In this document: positions 32,546 through 44,430 of the stretch, in pieces
Position numbering within the stretch: the stretch's first letter is position 1
Layout of the letters: each line of letters starts with the position of its first letter
Position numbers and translations under genes: made by a program
NCBI GenBank assembly: GCA_002633025.1
Contig: NMRB01001299.1
Coordinates: 20,461-84,460, forward strand
Direction: 5' to 3'
Origin: Notospermus geniculatus
Taxonomy: Eukaryota; Nemertea; Pilidiophora; Heteronemertea; Lineidae
Length of the DNA: 64,000 nt
The notes under the pieces: model-generated
The model's input: only the letters and a program-made list of their open reading frames with translations
Told to the model about the DNA's origin: nothing
Database searches by the model: none

Positions 32546-32907
32546 ACTTTACAATCTGAAGCTCTAGAAAAGACTGAGCTGAAACCCGAATGTGGAATTA
32601 ACTAACCTGTGTAGACAGGATGAGTGAGCAATTAAGGAAAGAATAGCGTCCAAGCCCCACGGATGGTTGCTGGACCTAATTAAGAGAGTGGATGTAATTA
32701 AGGAGAAACTGATTTAGCTGAAAGAAAAGGGTTTAATAAATATGACATGTGTTATACATAACAAGCACAAAGCGAAAAGATGCACAAAAGTCTACACAAA
32801 GTAAGAGAATATAAAGGAAGTCAACTTCCAGATTTGTACAAGAAGGAAAAAACCAGAATGGATAATGCAAATCACTGAGCAATGAGAAGAATAGGGCGAG
32901 GAGGAAN

Positions 32908-33051
32908 ATAAGCCCAATTGATGATCACTGTAGAGTGAAAATGCAACCTGTGTGTCGGTAAAGGCTGTTGGCAGTCTGTAGAATCATTTAAGTCATGTTT
33001 TTTTTTTTCTTTTTTTCATTCTGTTTATGTTTACTCTTCCTGGAATACCTG
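32908..33051 (+). repeat. Direct repeat left of the DUF6589-RecQ segment
   Basis: About 85 percent identical by eye to 43892-44039 in the same orientation, starting ATAAGCCCAATT and ending GGAATACCTG. A pyrimidine-rich tract with TTTTTTCATTCTGTTTA is conserved. Confidence 0.75.
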
Positions 33052-33091
33052 ACACACTGAAGAAGAGGACACTTCCTCAGTAGACTGGTCC

Positions 33092-33122
33092 CCGGTCTAT
33101 AAATATAAAATATATAGACCGG
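33092..33122. promoter_or_regulatory. AT-rich palindrome with TATAAATA
   Basis: CCGGTCTATA and TATAGACCGG form a 10-bp inverted repeat around an A/T core that includes TATAAATA. It sits about 100 bases before the first ATG of the DUF6589 copy, so it could supply a TATA box; its symmetry could also indicate a protein-binding or excision site. Confidence 0.35.
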
Positions 33123-34544
33123 TACTGGCTGCGAGTTTCATGGCGTTGATTGGTCAACGTGAACCGCCAATCGGCTACTTGTTTATTTTTAGAACGGGGA
33201 TACCCTCTGGGCTGTCATGGCGGCTTCGTGTCAACAAAATATGGACAACACGATGGAAAATGCCACAAAAACACCAAACATGCCAAAATGCTCCCGCATT
33301 CTACCGCCGAAACACCGCGGAAAGGTGCCGAAAGCATTTGTGCTGCCTGTGGGCAAATTACAAATCAAAAGACAGGACTTTATTGGATTCCGAATCAGGT
33401 GTTAAGCGTAATTTGCGTGAAAAGCTGCTGAAGTATGGGGGTCTCAACCCATTGCCAGAAGCCAAATTATGCAGATCCTGCGACAGGAGGCTGGAATCTG
33501 TTGTTACAAAAGCACAGGCATTTTGATACTTCTGCCAAGCTAATAGGCCTAATAAGCATGGGTGTACTGAAAGATTTAAGAGGAGTGCCAAGTCACCCCC
33601 CGCACTGCAGCAGGCAGCACGGCGTCCACCACGTCCACCACCTCCGCCAGCAACTGCTGATGACGCAGGACTAGGCCTACAACAACAATCCCGATAGGCC
33701 TAGGCTTACAAGTGCAAGCAAGCCTACCTGGTGAGAGTGCTTCAGTAGCAACGCCAACGGGCCTTTCACCACGAAGAAAAGCATGGAAGCCACCACCACC
33801 ACTACCATCACATCAAGTTTCTCGTCCAGTGCGCGCAAGGCTGCTCATGCCAACTTCACCAAAGAAGAGCATTGCCCAGGAGAGTGTTTCGAGTTCAAAC
33901 ACGAGTTTGGAACCACTGCTTGAAGATCTAGGCCCAGATGTGGAGCTACAGACACCGCAAGAAGATGAAGATAGATCCTCCTTGTCACAAGTCCATGACA
34001 AAGTTATGCCTCAGGTTTCACTGGGTGATCATGGATATGCAAAGGCACAAGAAAGGCCGAGGGCAACTAAATCTGCCAAGAGGAAAGCAACTGCATATCA
34101 CCCAGTTCTCACAGACATTGTCTCAGGGTCGGGGGTTCGAAACCTGTGTGCTCTCACTCGTGATTTTTGGTTCACGTGGGCCTATAGTCCCTTTAAGTGA
34201 GCAATATACTAATCTATATATATATACGTTTATTTCGTAGACAAGTATATGTATACATGTTTACATAGCAGTGGAAGTCGTGCGAGTAAATTACAGTGCA
34301 TATATAGGTGCATAGGCCAAGTCAGGATTGAAACTAAGTCAAAAAGAAGTAATACCAATCATTCAAATCCCGAACAGTCGGTGACATTATTGGCCAAGGA
34401 ACCAACGCTGTAGAAGCAGAGCAAACAATCAATCCGTACACAGGAAAGCTACGATTTCATTAATTTCTTCCTTAGTGAGCATTTCATGGCCATAATCCCG
34501 CATCTGAATTAGTTCTCGAATTTGTGCTCCATTTTGCACTGTCC

Positions 34545-34788
34545 TAAAGGCCCGTTTAACACATGCAACTTTTCATATGCAACTTCGTGCAACTTGTTGC
34601 AAAAACCTGATGAGACCAAAAAGTTTCATAAAAGTTGCATGTGTAAACGGGCATGCAACTTGTTGCAACTCGATCACGCTGGATGTTGCATCGATTTTTC
34701 TGTGTGTAAACCGTCCCATGTAGTTTGCAACAAGTTGCAAGTTGCTGCAACTTGCAACTTGGTGCAACCTAGTGTAAACCGCCCTTAA
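34545..34788. mobile_element. MITE with GCAACTTGTTGCA interior
   Basis: Left end TAAAGGCCCGTTTAACACAT, right end AGTGTAAACCGCCCTTAA; the interior is dominated by the self-complementary phrase TGCAACTTGTTGCA and variants. It lies in the large intron of the DUF6589 copy. Confidence 0.6.
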
Positions 34789-34938
34789 CATCAACATTCT
34801 CGAGGATAGGTATATGTCCCCCCCCTAAGAAGGTCATTTTTTAACAACCTATATTTAGCACAGATGAAATTTAGAGTTTTACCCAATGGGGATCTACTTC
34901 CTGCAAGAACCAAGTGAGTAGCTATTTTTAGAAACTGA

Positions 34939-35992
34939 TTATCTGATTTTGATGAATTTCGGAAAAAAACTGATTGCACGCTTTTCTAATGTAGTTTGGA
35001 TATCGATGCCGTCTATGATAAAGGGAATTGAATTATTATGGGTTCTAGGCGGGACTCCCATGATTTTTCGAACGCACTTTCTCCACGCCGTATAAAGTGA
35101 TTGTACTTGCAAGTGTGATAGATCCCACATTGGGCTACCGTATAAAGACATACAAAAACTTTTAAACAAGGAATACTTTACATCAGCGGCAACATTTTTG
35201 AACTGCGCCAAAATGGTATTAGTCCTTCTGTAAAGGTCACTCACCCCAGTCTCTATTCTGCTTCTCCCAGCGTTGGGACCTATTGGAATACCAAGATGCA
35301 TTTCAACTAAACTAGGTCTCAGTATAGTGCCCTTGAAATTGACAACAATATTGTTGAGGTTTTGTATTCCATACACAAGCAATTTTGACTTAGCAGCATT
35401 GAATTTAATTTTATACTCGACAGAAAAGTCATCACAGGTTTTGAGCATTTTCCGAAGGGCCAAAAGCGAGGGGGCAAGCAAAATGATACCATCTGCATAT
35501 GAAAAAATACCGCAAAAATAATGACCAATGTGGCAACCAACCTTAGATCTATTCACCTTTTCTACTAATTCACCAATGTAAACGTTAAAAAGAACTGGAG
35601 ATAACACTCCGCCTTGCTTTACACCATTTGATACTCGGAACGGAGGAGAGGTATAATCATCCCACCTGACACAAACAGTCTGTGTTTTATATAACATGGC
35701 CAAAAAACGTGATATAAGGGGACATACACCGTTACGCTGCAGAATCCGAAAAAGCTTAATATAATCTACACAATCGAATTAAAAGAACTGGAGATAACAC
35801 TCCGCCTTGCTTTACACCATTTGATACTCGGAACGGAGGAGAGGTATAATCATCCCACCTGACACAAACAGTATGTGTTGTATATAACATGGCCAAAAAA
35901 CGTGATATAAGGGGACATACACCGTTACGCTGCAGAATCCGAAAAAGCTTAATATAATCTACACAATCGAATGCCTTAGATGCATCGAGCAT
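34939..35992 (-). pseudogene. LINE reverse transcriptase fragment with tandem duplication
   Basis: Minus-strand frames show MLDASKAFDCVDYIKLFRIL, VSNGVKQGGVLSPVLFNVYI, CGIFSYADGIILLAPSLLAL and FNAAKSKLLVYGI, the catalytic palm of a non-LTR reverse transcriptase, followed by thumb sequence (FKSFCMSLYGSPMWDL). The catalytic YADD reads YADG here, losing the second Asp. A 193-bp tandem duplication (units at about 35588 and 35781) splits the frame. Endonuclease and ORF1 are missing. Dead copy nested inside the DUF6589 gene. Confidence 0.8.
35588..35972. repeat. 193-bp tandem duplication inside the LINE fragment
   Basis: Two adjacent units beginning AAAAGAACTGGAGATAACAC differ at about two positions. 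This is a recent event by sequence similarity. Confidence 0.9.
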
Positions 35993-37257
35993 TACGCTGA
36001 AAACAGGGGTATCATTATTTTCGTAGTACCTAATAATGATAGTCTACATAATTTGTAGTCCAGACAGTATTCAATCAAACCATAAAACATTCCACCAGCA
36101 ATCAAAATGTGTACAAACAATTGTACATACACCATTTTATTTATTTTATGTTACAGGTTTTCGACAGGCTACAGCCATTGGGTATCTGCCTCAGTTACAG
36201 CAGAAGTCTGTACTTGGTGGAGCTCATTGGAGGTCACTTCAACCAGGAACTGATAAAGGCAGTAGTGGAAGGAAAACGTTTTCGCATCATAGGAGACAAC
36301 ATCAATTGGAAAGTAACAGTTCACGATGAAAGGAAGGATCGCAAAGCTCACATGGAGCATGCATTTGGCTCTGCTGCCATATTGCAAAACTGTGACTTTT
36401 TCGCATTGTCATCTGTACGACCTCAGAAAGATTATCGCAATTCGACGATTGTGGATTATCTTCCAAGTCAGGAGGACATTCAAGGGATACGGATAGGGAG
36501 TATGCCATACTTATGGCAAGGGTTGTGACGAAGCTCATTCCGACATTTCAGTTTCTGAAGTCAGTTGTGCCGAAGATTATTGAAGGGAAATACTCGAAAG
36601 AACTATCACATGAAACAAAAGTGGTACCCCTTCCTGTCATGTTCAAAAATGAACAGAAGTATAAGGATGTGGTTGATATTTTGGAGTTCTACGAGAAGAC
36701 AGTTGAGGACATCTTTAATGGTGCTGGCAAGTCGGTCACATCTGCTGACAGAATTCAAATAGGTGGCGACCAGCTAACGCGCGAAAGATTCTCTGGGGCC
36801 AAGCAACTTCGTGCCCATGAAGAGATGAGCGAAAAGGCAAAGTTCTCCCATCTATCGCCAATAACTTTCGAATACTTCCATCTTCTTATGAACTTCCTTC
36901 AGATCTTTTTTAAGAAACTGTACAACGAAGACAGTGTGCAGGATATGGGAACAATGAAATCATTGTTGAACCGAATATCACGGACAAATGTTAAGGAAGA
37001 TGTCAAGCAAGCCTATGACGCTGACAAGGACTTTGTTGTTTCAATGGTTAATGCATACATATGCGAGTGTGCACTTGAATTCTTCGGAATGGACACAGTT
37101 GACAGTGCACCAACACGCCATTGCTTCACTGAGTTTAGTTCAGAAGAGGACAAATTTAACTGGCTTATTGAGACCTTTGAAGCAATGGCACAGGAGTCCA
37201 TCCTGAAGAACCTGATCAGCAGTGCCGAAACCACGGAGAAAGAGACAGATGTTGAAG

Positions 37258-37421
37258 GTATGAAAATATGTGCCTCCATGGAATAGGCAACAACTCTAGC
37301 TTGGTTGACTTCTTGAATATTGTATTTTTGGTATTCCTACCTTCAAGACTATAAAGATCCAGGTCAGCACAAGGTCGGCCTTTCATTGCTGTTGCTCAAC
37401 TCTTTTTATTCTTAATTTCAG
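37258..37421 (+). other. Intron in the DUF6589 copy
   Basis: Donor GAAG|GTATGA and acceptor TTAATTTCAG. Removing it joins G|TT into a Val codon and continues the frame. Its presence shows this copy was not made by retrotransposition of a spliced message. Confidence 0.75.
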
Positions 37422-38170
37422 TTGAAGGAGTTGTTCACACAATCACTTTGACCAATGGAGTAATTCTGCAAATTCTTCAGCGAGAGAAGCCACAGCCTCC
37501 GCCCCGGACAGAAGAAGTTGATGGCATAAAGAACTACGGGCATCTGGTGCTGGACATTGGCATGGTGTTCTTGGACCTACTTGATGTGGTGCATGTTCCA
37601 GACAGAGAGAGAGCACTCCGTCTCCTAAAAGTGGCTATGATCCATTTCAAAGCTAATAACAATATGTCTAAATATGCATTGGAGATACTCAGATTTCTTA
37701 TTCATCAGCAGTGTACCCTGTCGGAGAAAGAAGCTCATGAGGCCTTCTTCGGCCAGTTTGTAAATACAAAAGGACGAATTGACACTAATATTCCAGCAGA
37801 TCTCCAGATGGAACATCTTGTGCGAATGTCCAAAAAACATATAAAACACATGTATTCGAACAAAACGGAGAAGAATATTCATGTTCGAAGTTGTGCCATT
37901 GCTGGAATCCATGAAATTTCTGAGAACTATGATGAGCAGACTGAGGTCGTTGTACGTGCAAAGGCACACTCAGATGTGACAGCTCAGTTTGATGAGCTTC
38001 AGATGCTCGAAGACCTTAGGAAAGTGAGACCATTCTGTAAGGAAGAAGGACGTTCCCATTCATCGTTCAAGAAAGTCAATGGAAGTATGTTGGAATACTT
38101 GGATGTGTTTCATTATCACTCTTGGATCAGTAACCGAATTGAGAAATTCGCCTGTGAACATGGCAATTGA

Positions 38171-38969
38171 ACATGTTGTGTGAGTGGTCAAGTCATCATT
38201 TTTTACTACCGGTACATATTTGAGGTCCACTGGTGTTGTAAAACCAATTGAGTGTATAACCAATCGGCAGATAAATTTACTTTGCTTGCTGTAGGCAATT
38301 CAAACCCTCAAACATTTAAATCATATGACATTCCATTGTGTGCACTTATGAGGAGACGCCAAGTCACAAGATGAATGCTCAAATTTTGTTTCTAGTCTGT
38401 TGTAGTTACTTTACTCTCGCATCTAAGAGGTCAATCGTAATGAGCAGTTGGTACATGTATCTCCTACCAGGCAAGCATTTAAAGTGATTTAGATGTGAAT
38501 GTGGCTATTGGCATTCCTCCAGTGTTTATGAGTACAATAGTCCAATAGCACTCATTTTCATTGATAGAATATATGTCTTGTGAGGACAACGAGCAGCCTG
38601 AAGCAGGCCCATTCATACCATAGTCGCGTATATCTAAGTGACAACTGGCTCAGTGCTGATATTCAAATAATAAAATGATCTGCTTCAAAACCATTGTGAA
38701 GAGGATTGGCCTGTATACTCGCTCGCCACTGACCTATTAGATGCAGGAGTAAAGTATCTTTTGTTTTAATGCTTTTGGAAAATCTATATATATTGTTTTA
38801 TCTCCTGTTTTTGTGTTTATGGAAATCTATATACACAGTGCAGAAAAAGACGACGTAATGTCGTGCCAGCCTGCGTCAGTTCCGCGATTCGCCGCACGTC
38901 ACCGCCACCGCTGCTGGGGCGTTAACTCTGGCAATGAACACATGCGAGATTTCATAGAATTTCTACAAT
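38171..38969. other. Intergenic; no gene recognised
   Basis: 3' flank of the DUF6589 copy. A 63-residue ORF at 38813-39004 overlaps the following TIR element and has no motif. Confidence 0.5.
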
Positions 38970-39810
38970 GGGTGAGGTCACAGCCAGTGTTAAGATCACA
39001 CTAACAACTGATCCTGACACCTAACACCCTAGATCACACCAGCTGTGACCTGCTGAGAGGATCAAGGAGTAATCCCGAGATCACACCTGATCCAGGTGTG
39101 ATCACTGGTCAGAGCTGGTGTTTGGTGTTAGGATCACACCAGGTGTCACACCGCAATCCCAGCTCAGTGTTGAGGATCAGAACTTTTCAACTCATTTCCC
39201 ATTAACTTAACACTTGATCACTAGGGATCAAGATGGGTTGGAGGTCACAACCTTCCACACCAGCCATCTCTATCTGTATCAAGATCTTTTTCATGCAAGG
39301 CTGTGTCAGTGGCCTTCCCAACATGCTTGAGCTCATGTTTTGGGGCTAATTCCAGAATAATCACTTGTTCACAGCCTTCAGGAGCTTTGTGAAACAATTC
39401 CAAGGACATTTCTAAGTGAGACATGTGTGATTTGTTGTTGAGAAACTGGAGTTTTTCTACAGCACAGCAGAAACACCACTCACGGTCAGTTTGAATGGCA
39501 CAAAACTCACAGTTCTGTCAATTTATTCTCTGTAGCAGTGATGTGTGATGCTGACACTTACTTTCTTCAGTTTGAAATAATCCAGATATCCTTTTTAAGG
39601 GCACCTAAGTAGGCCTTTTCATCGGGATTCCAGCTGAAGTGGGGACTTCAAAAAAACCAGTAGCCATTTTGATTTGATCTGGTGTAACACTCTGACACAG
39701 AACACCTAACACCGAGTGTTACACATTCCTTAGTGTCAAGAGGTATAGATTAGGTGTTACACTTAACACTGACACTTAACACTGGTCTAACACGGGCTGT
39801 GACCTCACCC
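38970..39810. mobile_element. 841-bp TIR element with GTGTGATCAC-rich interior
   Basis: Ends GGGTGAGGTCACAGCC and GGCTGTGACCTCACCC, with further imperfect inverted matching (GTGTTA.. / ..TAACAC). The interior repeats GATCACACC, GGTGTGATC and CTAACACC phrases. No transposase ORF and no clear target duplication. Confidence 0.65.
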
Positions 39811-41181
39811 AGTATGGCTGTTAGCTGTTGCCATCAGTGGTAGAGGATGGAATTAGTAGTAAACATGGCTGACACTGAAGCAGCCGGGCGGGCAAAATCA
39901 TTTAGTATACCCCTAGGTTATATGACCTACAACACCAAGTTTCGGTCCGATTTTATTCTTAGCTTGTCACCACGTGGCAAAAACGAAGTAAAATTTCTTA
40001 ACTAACGTCTGGATCGTCTCCAAATTTTCATCCATGCACAGGTCAGAGTTCAAAATTTTGTCATTTGGTGGCACGTTTTGTGGCTATTTGACCAAATATC
40101 TTCTGACTTGGTGTAATCAGGTGTCTGGGTACCCTCTGTGCCTAGAACTCGAGGCATTTTTGTCATTTGTTCTTGTGGTACGTACATTCACCCAGGTGAG
40201 CACATGGTCCATGGACCATTTCATCACACTAGTAGATAGAGCTAGCGTAGCCCACGATTCGGGTTCGATCATAAATGGAATGAGACAATTTTTTGTGGGT
40301 CTGGATCAAAGTTACCGGTAAGTTTCTTAACTTGTGTTCAAACAGTAACTCATATCGTAGGCCTGGCTAGCAGATCTGGTGAATGTTTTTTATAGCGCAA
40401 CCTCAGGGATTAGGCCTATTGGTGATGATTATGATATGTGGAAAGTTTGTAATCTACAGTAGAACCGCTGTATTTAGGACACCCTTGGGACTGACAAATG
40501 TTGCCCTTAATTGTGAAGTGTCCTGATTACCGAGGTCAAATTGAATGCAAATACCAGTACCCATCCTGGGGTTAAAAATTGGTCTCCCAAATTGTGAGGT
40601 GTCCTTAAAGCTGACCAGCCTGATATACACCCTGAGCAGCCAACCTAGAAATTACAAATGAGTGTTATCATGTTTGCTGGTAAATGAATCCAAGATGTGC
40701 ATAGAGCCGTCGCTTGGAAGGCCTCCAGGGCATTTGTAAAATTTCAAGCTCGGTCGCTAGGGGTGTGTATCAGGCCGGTCAGCTTTAATAGTGATGCATC
40801 CCTTTGGTGCTGTACCACTGTACTACAAGTTATTGATGGGCAACTCATTTTGTATACGAAATCGTGATTTCAGCAACATTCTCATGTTTATTGCTGAATC
40901 TGGTCAATTTCTGTAATTTCCTCAATGTCAAGGATATCGATCAGTATCACTGTCTATTTTACATCATTTTCAAAGAATACATGATTTTCTATTTTCTAAG
41001 TATTGTCTATTTTCCATGATTAAAGAATACACGACACTGCATGTAAAAACCACCATATGAGTGGACATGTGGCTTCCACCAGGAGTTGGTAGACTTTCTT
41101 GTGCATACAACTGATGCCAATGTACATGTACTAGGCCCTACTAGTTGGAAGTCAACAGAAAAGTCAGCTGCCGCAATGATA
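39811..41181. other. Intergenic, dispersed repeats
   Basis: Contains the dispersed phrase AAGTTTCGGTCCGATTTTAT (near 39940) and, at about 40457, a sequence starting CAGTAGAACCGCTGTATTTA that resembles a pogo-type transposon end. An ORF at 40034-40321 has no motif. No gene is supported. Confidence 0.4.
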
Positions 41182-43583
41182 CTAAATTGCCACCCAGTTT
41201 ATAATTTTGTGAACATTTTCAGCAAATGCAAGTGAGAGGAATGGGTACTTCTGCTGAAGCTGGGTTACACTGAAGCACTGTCCTTGGCAATACAGTTCTG
41301 ATATTTCTTTTGCCAGTCCTCCTGTTAGGCCAGTCAAAAGTTCGCCTTGGGCACTGGCAGCATTCTCCGCACTGAAATACTGTTCTAGCATGTCTGAAAT
41401 GATAGTGGCTTTCGAGTCGCTAACAGAAACCATAGTGTTTTCAATATCTGATTCAACGGCCACGCATGATAAGCATTTGCATGTTGTTGCACAGTTGTCG
41501 CAGCATTCATGCTTCTCTCCCAAAGACTCATCCAACTCGAACCCAAAATGGCTGCAGAGGAAGTCTCTTCGGCAGGAAGAAAGCCGGCAGTACTCCCGCA
41601 TTTCTTCTGTCATGCCAGGAACATTAGGGGCAATGTCACTGTTAATGTAGTGAAGAACTGCTTGACATATACCACCATCACGGCCACCACGTCCAACCTC
41701 CTGTATGTAGGCTGAAATGAAAGAAAGCAAAGATTTTTAAATGAAATACTACGCATGTACACAAATCATTATTAGGAGACTGACATTACTAAACACACAT
41801 TTCTGCTCTATCCGACCACAATGAGGAACATGCCATATTCTGTATGATTGTAATGAATCAAAACAAACAAAATCGTGAAAATGTATTCCATTCTTACTTT
41901 CTAGTGATGATGGTGGTGTTACATGAATAACCCTTCTCACATCGGGCGCATCAGTACCCATGGAATACGCTTCTGTAGCGAATAGGAGTTTCAAGGAGCT
42001 ACTTTGGTCTCCCATAGCCTCAGAAGTCACAGCTCTCATCTGAGAAAAAAATTATTATTACCATTTTTGTGAACATGGGGATCAACTCAATGCAAAGTTT
42101 CTGCATAAATACAATAAAAACAACTCTGCCAGGTGCCATCTGAAAAGCTTGATTGCTCTTCACATCTAGTAAAAACACAGGCTCAGAGGTTCTGCCCAGT
42201 TAGTATGTACCCAACACACAAGATTCACTACAGCTCCATCAGCTCACCTCACTTGTGCATGAAGCATGATACTGTGATAGCAGGTGTTTCAGCTGTTCCT
42301 TTTCTCCACAAGTGGCCAGTTCGTAACCGGATCCACAGTGCCGCAGCTTGCCATAAACAATGGTCTTTGGAAAATCAATCCTTTTTGCCTCAAGCTCGTC
42401 TACCAGAGGCACCACTACACTGTTGAACGAATGTTCTACATCAGTCTGAGGGGGTTTCCGACACACATGGAACCGTAGATTTGAACGATTTATCGACGCC
42501 GATACATATTCTGGATCTTTCATTCGAAGTAACTTAGCTATTTCCTCGCGTGTCTTAAGTGTAGCAGTTGCAGTCAGTGCTAGAACCCTTGAATTCGGAA
42601 AAAATGAACGTAGCTTTGATAACTCCTGAAATGCTGGTCTGAAATCTTCCCCCCATTGTAACACACAGTGGGCTTCATCAATCACAATATTCGTGACCAC
42701 ATTATGCCATTTTTCTGAACGAAATATCCTGTTAAGCTCTTTGTTTACTAACTGTTCAGGATGCCCAATTACATACTGATAATGAGCCGCCTCGAAAAGT
42801 TCTGCATGACCTCCATGAATATCTGATAAAAGTTTCCTGTTCACTTCAACAGCATTTTCTCCATATCTGGAAAACAAATCAATATAAAAAGATCAACTAG
42901 AGCTATAAACAAAACAATGTCTTGTCAATGTCATCATATTATCCAGTAACACATGATTAATAGCCATTATATAGCCTAGGCCCAGACCCTAGTAATAGTA
43001 TATACCCTACATATATCACAATATTCTGTGTTCGTTCAAGTAGTATATGCGGCATCATGTGCCGAAGATTACTAACTTACCCACACACTACACAGTAACA
43101 CACTGCAGGCCACAATGCGCAGAGAGTGAGGGGCCTAGGCCTACCGGTACCTAGGCTACCAGGCATGACCTGCTGCCCTGCTTGCTACTACTATGCTAGG
43201 CCTATGGCTATGCCCAGTAGCTAGGCCTAGGCCTTGCCTACCTACCTTTTCAACTGTTCTTGAATAATCGAATCCAGGGGTGAACATATTATAACAACTG
43301 AACCTGAACCAGGCCCAGCAGTCATGCCAGCAGTGCCTGACATGTTGCAGCTGTCCTGAAGTATAGGCAACAACTCGAAAACTAAAGACTTGCCATAACC
43401 GGTTGGTAGAATCGCCATTGTGTCATTAGCTATGGCACTTTTTAAGGCTTTTGCCTGCATTGGTTTCAAGAACCCATACTCAGTATTCCTTCTGGCATTG
43501 ATTACCGCTAAGGCACGCTTTGTAGCCAGCGAAAAGCTATATTTATTCTCTGCAACATTTACCAATTTACCACTCTCCGCCAT
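41182..43583 (-). CDS. RecQ-family DNA helicase, compact, four exons
   Basis: Exons 43583-43246, 42866-42248, 42039-41898 and 41711-41182 have GT-AG sites and join in phase to 542 residues. The ATG at 43583 has a good context (ATCATGGCG). Motifs in order: FLKPMQAKALKSAI (motif 0), ILPTGYGKSLVFELLP (Walker A), VIDEAHCVLQWGEDFRP (DEAH), ALTATAT (motif III), LLFATEAYSMGTDAPDVRRV (motif V) and QEVGRGGRDG (motif VI), then a RecQ zinc-binding Cys cluster (SCRRDFLCSHFGFE...CCDNC). RecQ proteins are 3'-5' helicases that unwind replication and recombination intermediates. The winged-helix and HRDC domains of full-length RecQ are not visible, as in multi-copy invertebrate RecQ/WRN-like families. No lesion is seen, so it is probably expressible. 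Confidence 0.85.
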
Positions 43584-43687
43584 GATTGCTTGTTGCAACT
43601 GGTATCCGATCCTTCTTTATCTTGTTTTGCATGTTCAAAGTACAGTCACGACAAGAGACTAGTCTGCGAAAAACGAAATCCTTAAAA

Positions 43688-43724
43688 CTCCCACAATGCA
43701 TCTTTATATTTACGTCACTTCCGG
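43688..43724 (-). promoter_or_regulatory. Candidate promoter elements of the RecQ gene
   Basis: About 105-140 bases upstream of the ATG are CTCCCACAATGCA, close to a ZNF143/THAP11-type core, and ACGTCACTTCCGG, combining a CRE-like TGACGT and an ETS-type CCGGAAGT (minus strand). This is the layout of housekeeping TATA-less promoters in animals. Suggestive only. Confidence 0.35.
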
Positions 43725-43766
43725 CGGCAGCCAGATTTCTGCCGTCCTCAGTAGCCAGGACCGATC

Positions 43767-43810
43767 CTCCGCTACATCCAGCCCGCCAGCGCCACCAGCG
43801 GAGGATCGGG
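43767..43810. repeat. Short hairpin upstream of the RecQ gene
   Basis: CCGATCCTCCGCT and AGCGGAGGATCGG form 13-bp arms with a GC-rich loop. Confidence 0.7.
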
Positions 43811-43891
43811 TACCAATCTAACTTCCTCAGATTTCATGTAGAACAAAGATTCACAACATTATTAAAGGAAAACAGTCCTGGCCTTAAATAA

Positions 43892-44039
43892 ATAAGCCCA
43901 ATTTATGGTCACTGTAGAATGAAAATGCAATCTCTGTGTCAGCAAAGGCGCACTGGTAATCTCTAGAATCCTTTCTAAAGTCATGTTTTTTTCCCCTTTT
44001 TTTCATTCTGTTTAAGTTTACTGTTCCTGAAATACCTGT
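43892..44039 (+). repeat. Direct repeat right of the DUF6589-RecQ segment
   Basis: Partner of 32908-33051, same orientation, with ATAAGCCCAATTTATGGTCA at the left and GAAATACCTG at the right. Confidence 0.75.
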
Positions 44040-44430
44040 AAATTATTGGTCATAGGTGATTACATGTAATCAAGACCAGGCAGCAGTGTCCAACATTATC
44101 TGCCATAATAATCTGTCTTGAATAGACAGTGATGTGACCCATTTGATTTGGACCGTTTTATTTAATACCATACCCAATAAATGATCAAATCTATAATAAG
44201 GCACAGTTTTTGACCAGCACCATCTCTGATGTAATCCTCATGATCTACATCATACAACGTTTGGCATAGTCCCCCGGAACTATCATTATGCCCCAGAACT
44301 ATTATTCTGGTCCAAAAACCAAGTTTCAGGATGCAAAAACTTAGTTTCTGGGCAAAAACTTAGTTTTTAACCGTAACCTATGTTTTATACCTCGGCTCCA
44401 TTATCCAACCTGTGCTCACATTATGTATTA

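Larger units (their letters stand above)
33217..38170 (+). pseudogene. DUF6589-family gene, copy 2, lightly damaged
   Basis: The N-terminal part (33217-33694) has a Cys-pair module (ICAACG; later LCRSCDRRLESVVTKAQAF) in two frames, so a one-base shift lies near 33360, and an in-frame TGA at 33527 precedes YFCQANRPNKHGCTERFKRS. A Pro/Ser linker follows (33712-34200). The core is on exons 36157-37257 and 37422-38170, joined by a GT-AG intron in phase. Core motifs: RFRIIGDNINWKVTVHDERK, VPLPVMFKNEQKYKDVVDIL, IQIGGDQLTRERFSGAKQLR, HLSPITFEYFHLLMNFL, SMVNAYICECALEFFGM and HYHSWISNRIEKFACEHG. A further shift lies near 36485. Function unknown; often suspected to be transposon-derived. A LINE fragment sits between the linker and the core. 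Confidence 0.7.

Noticed and set aside
40457-40800. pogo-type transposon
   Set aside because: Only one plausible end (CAGTAGAACCGCTG); no matching opposite end or ORF found.
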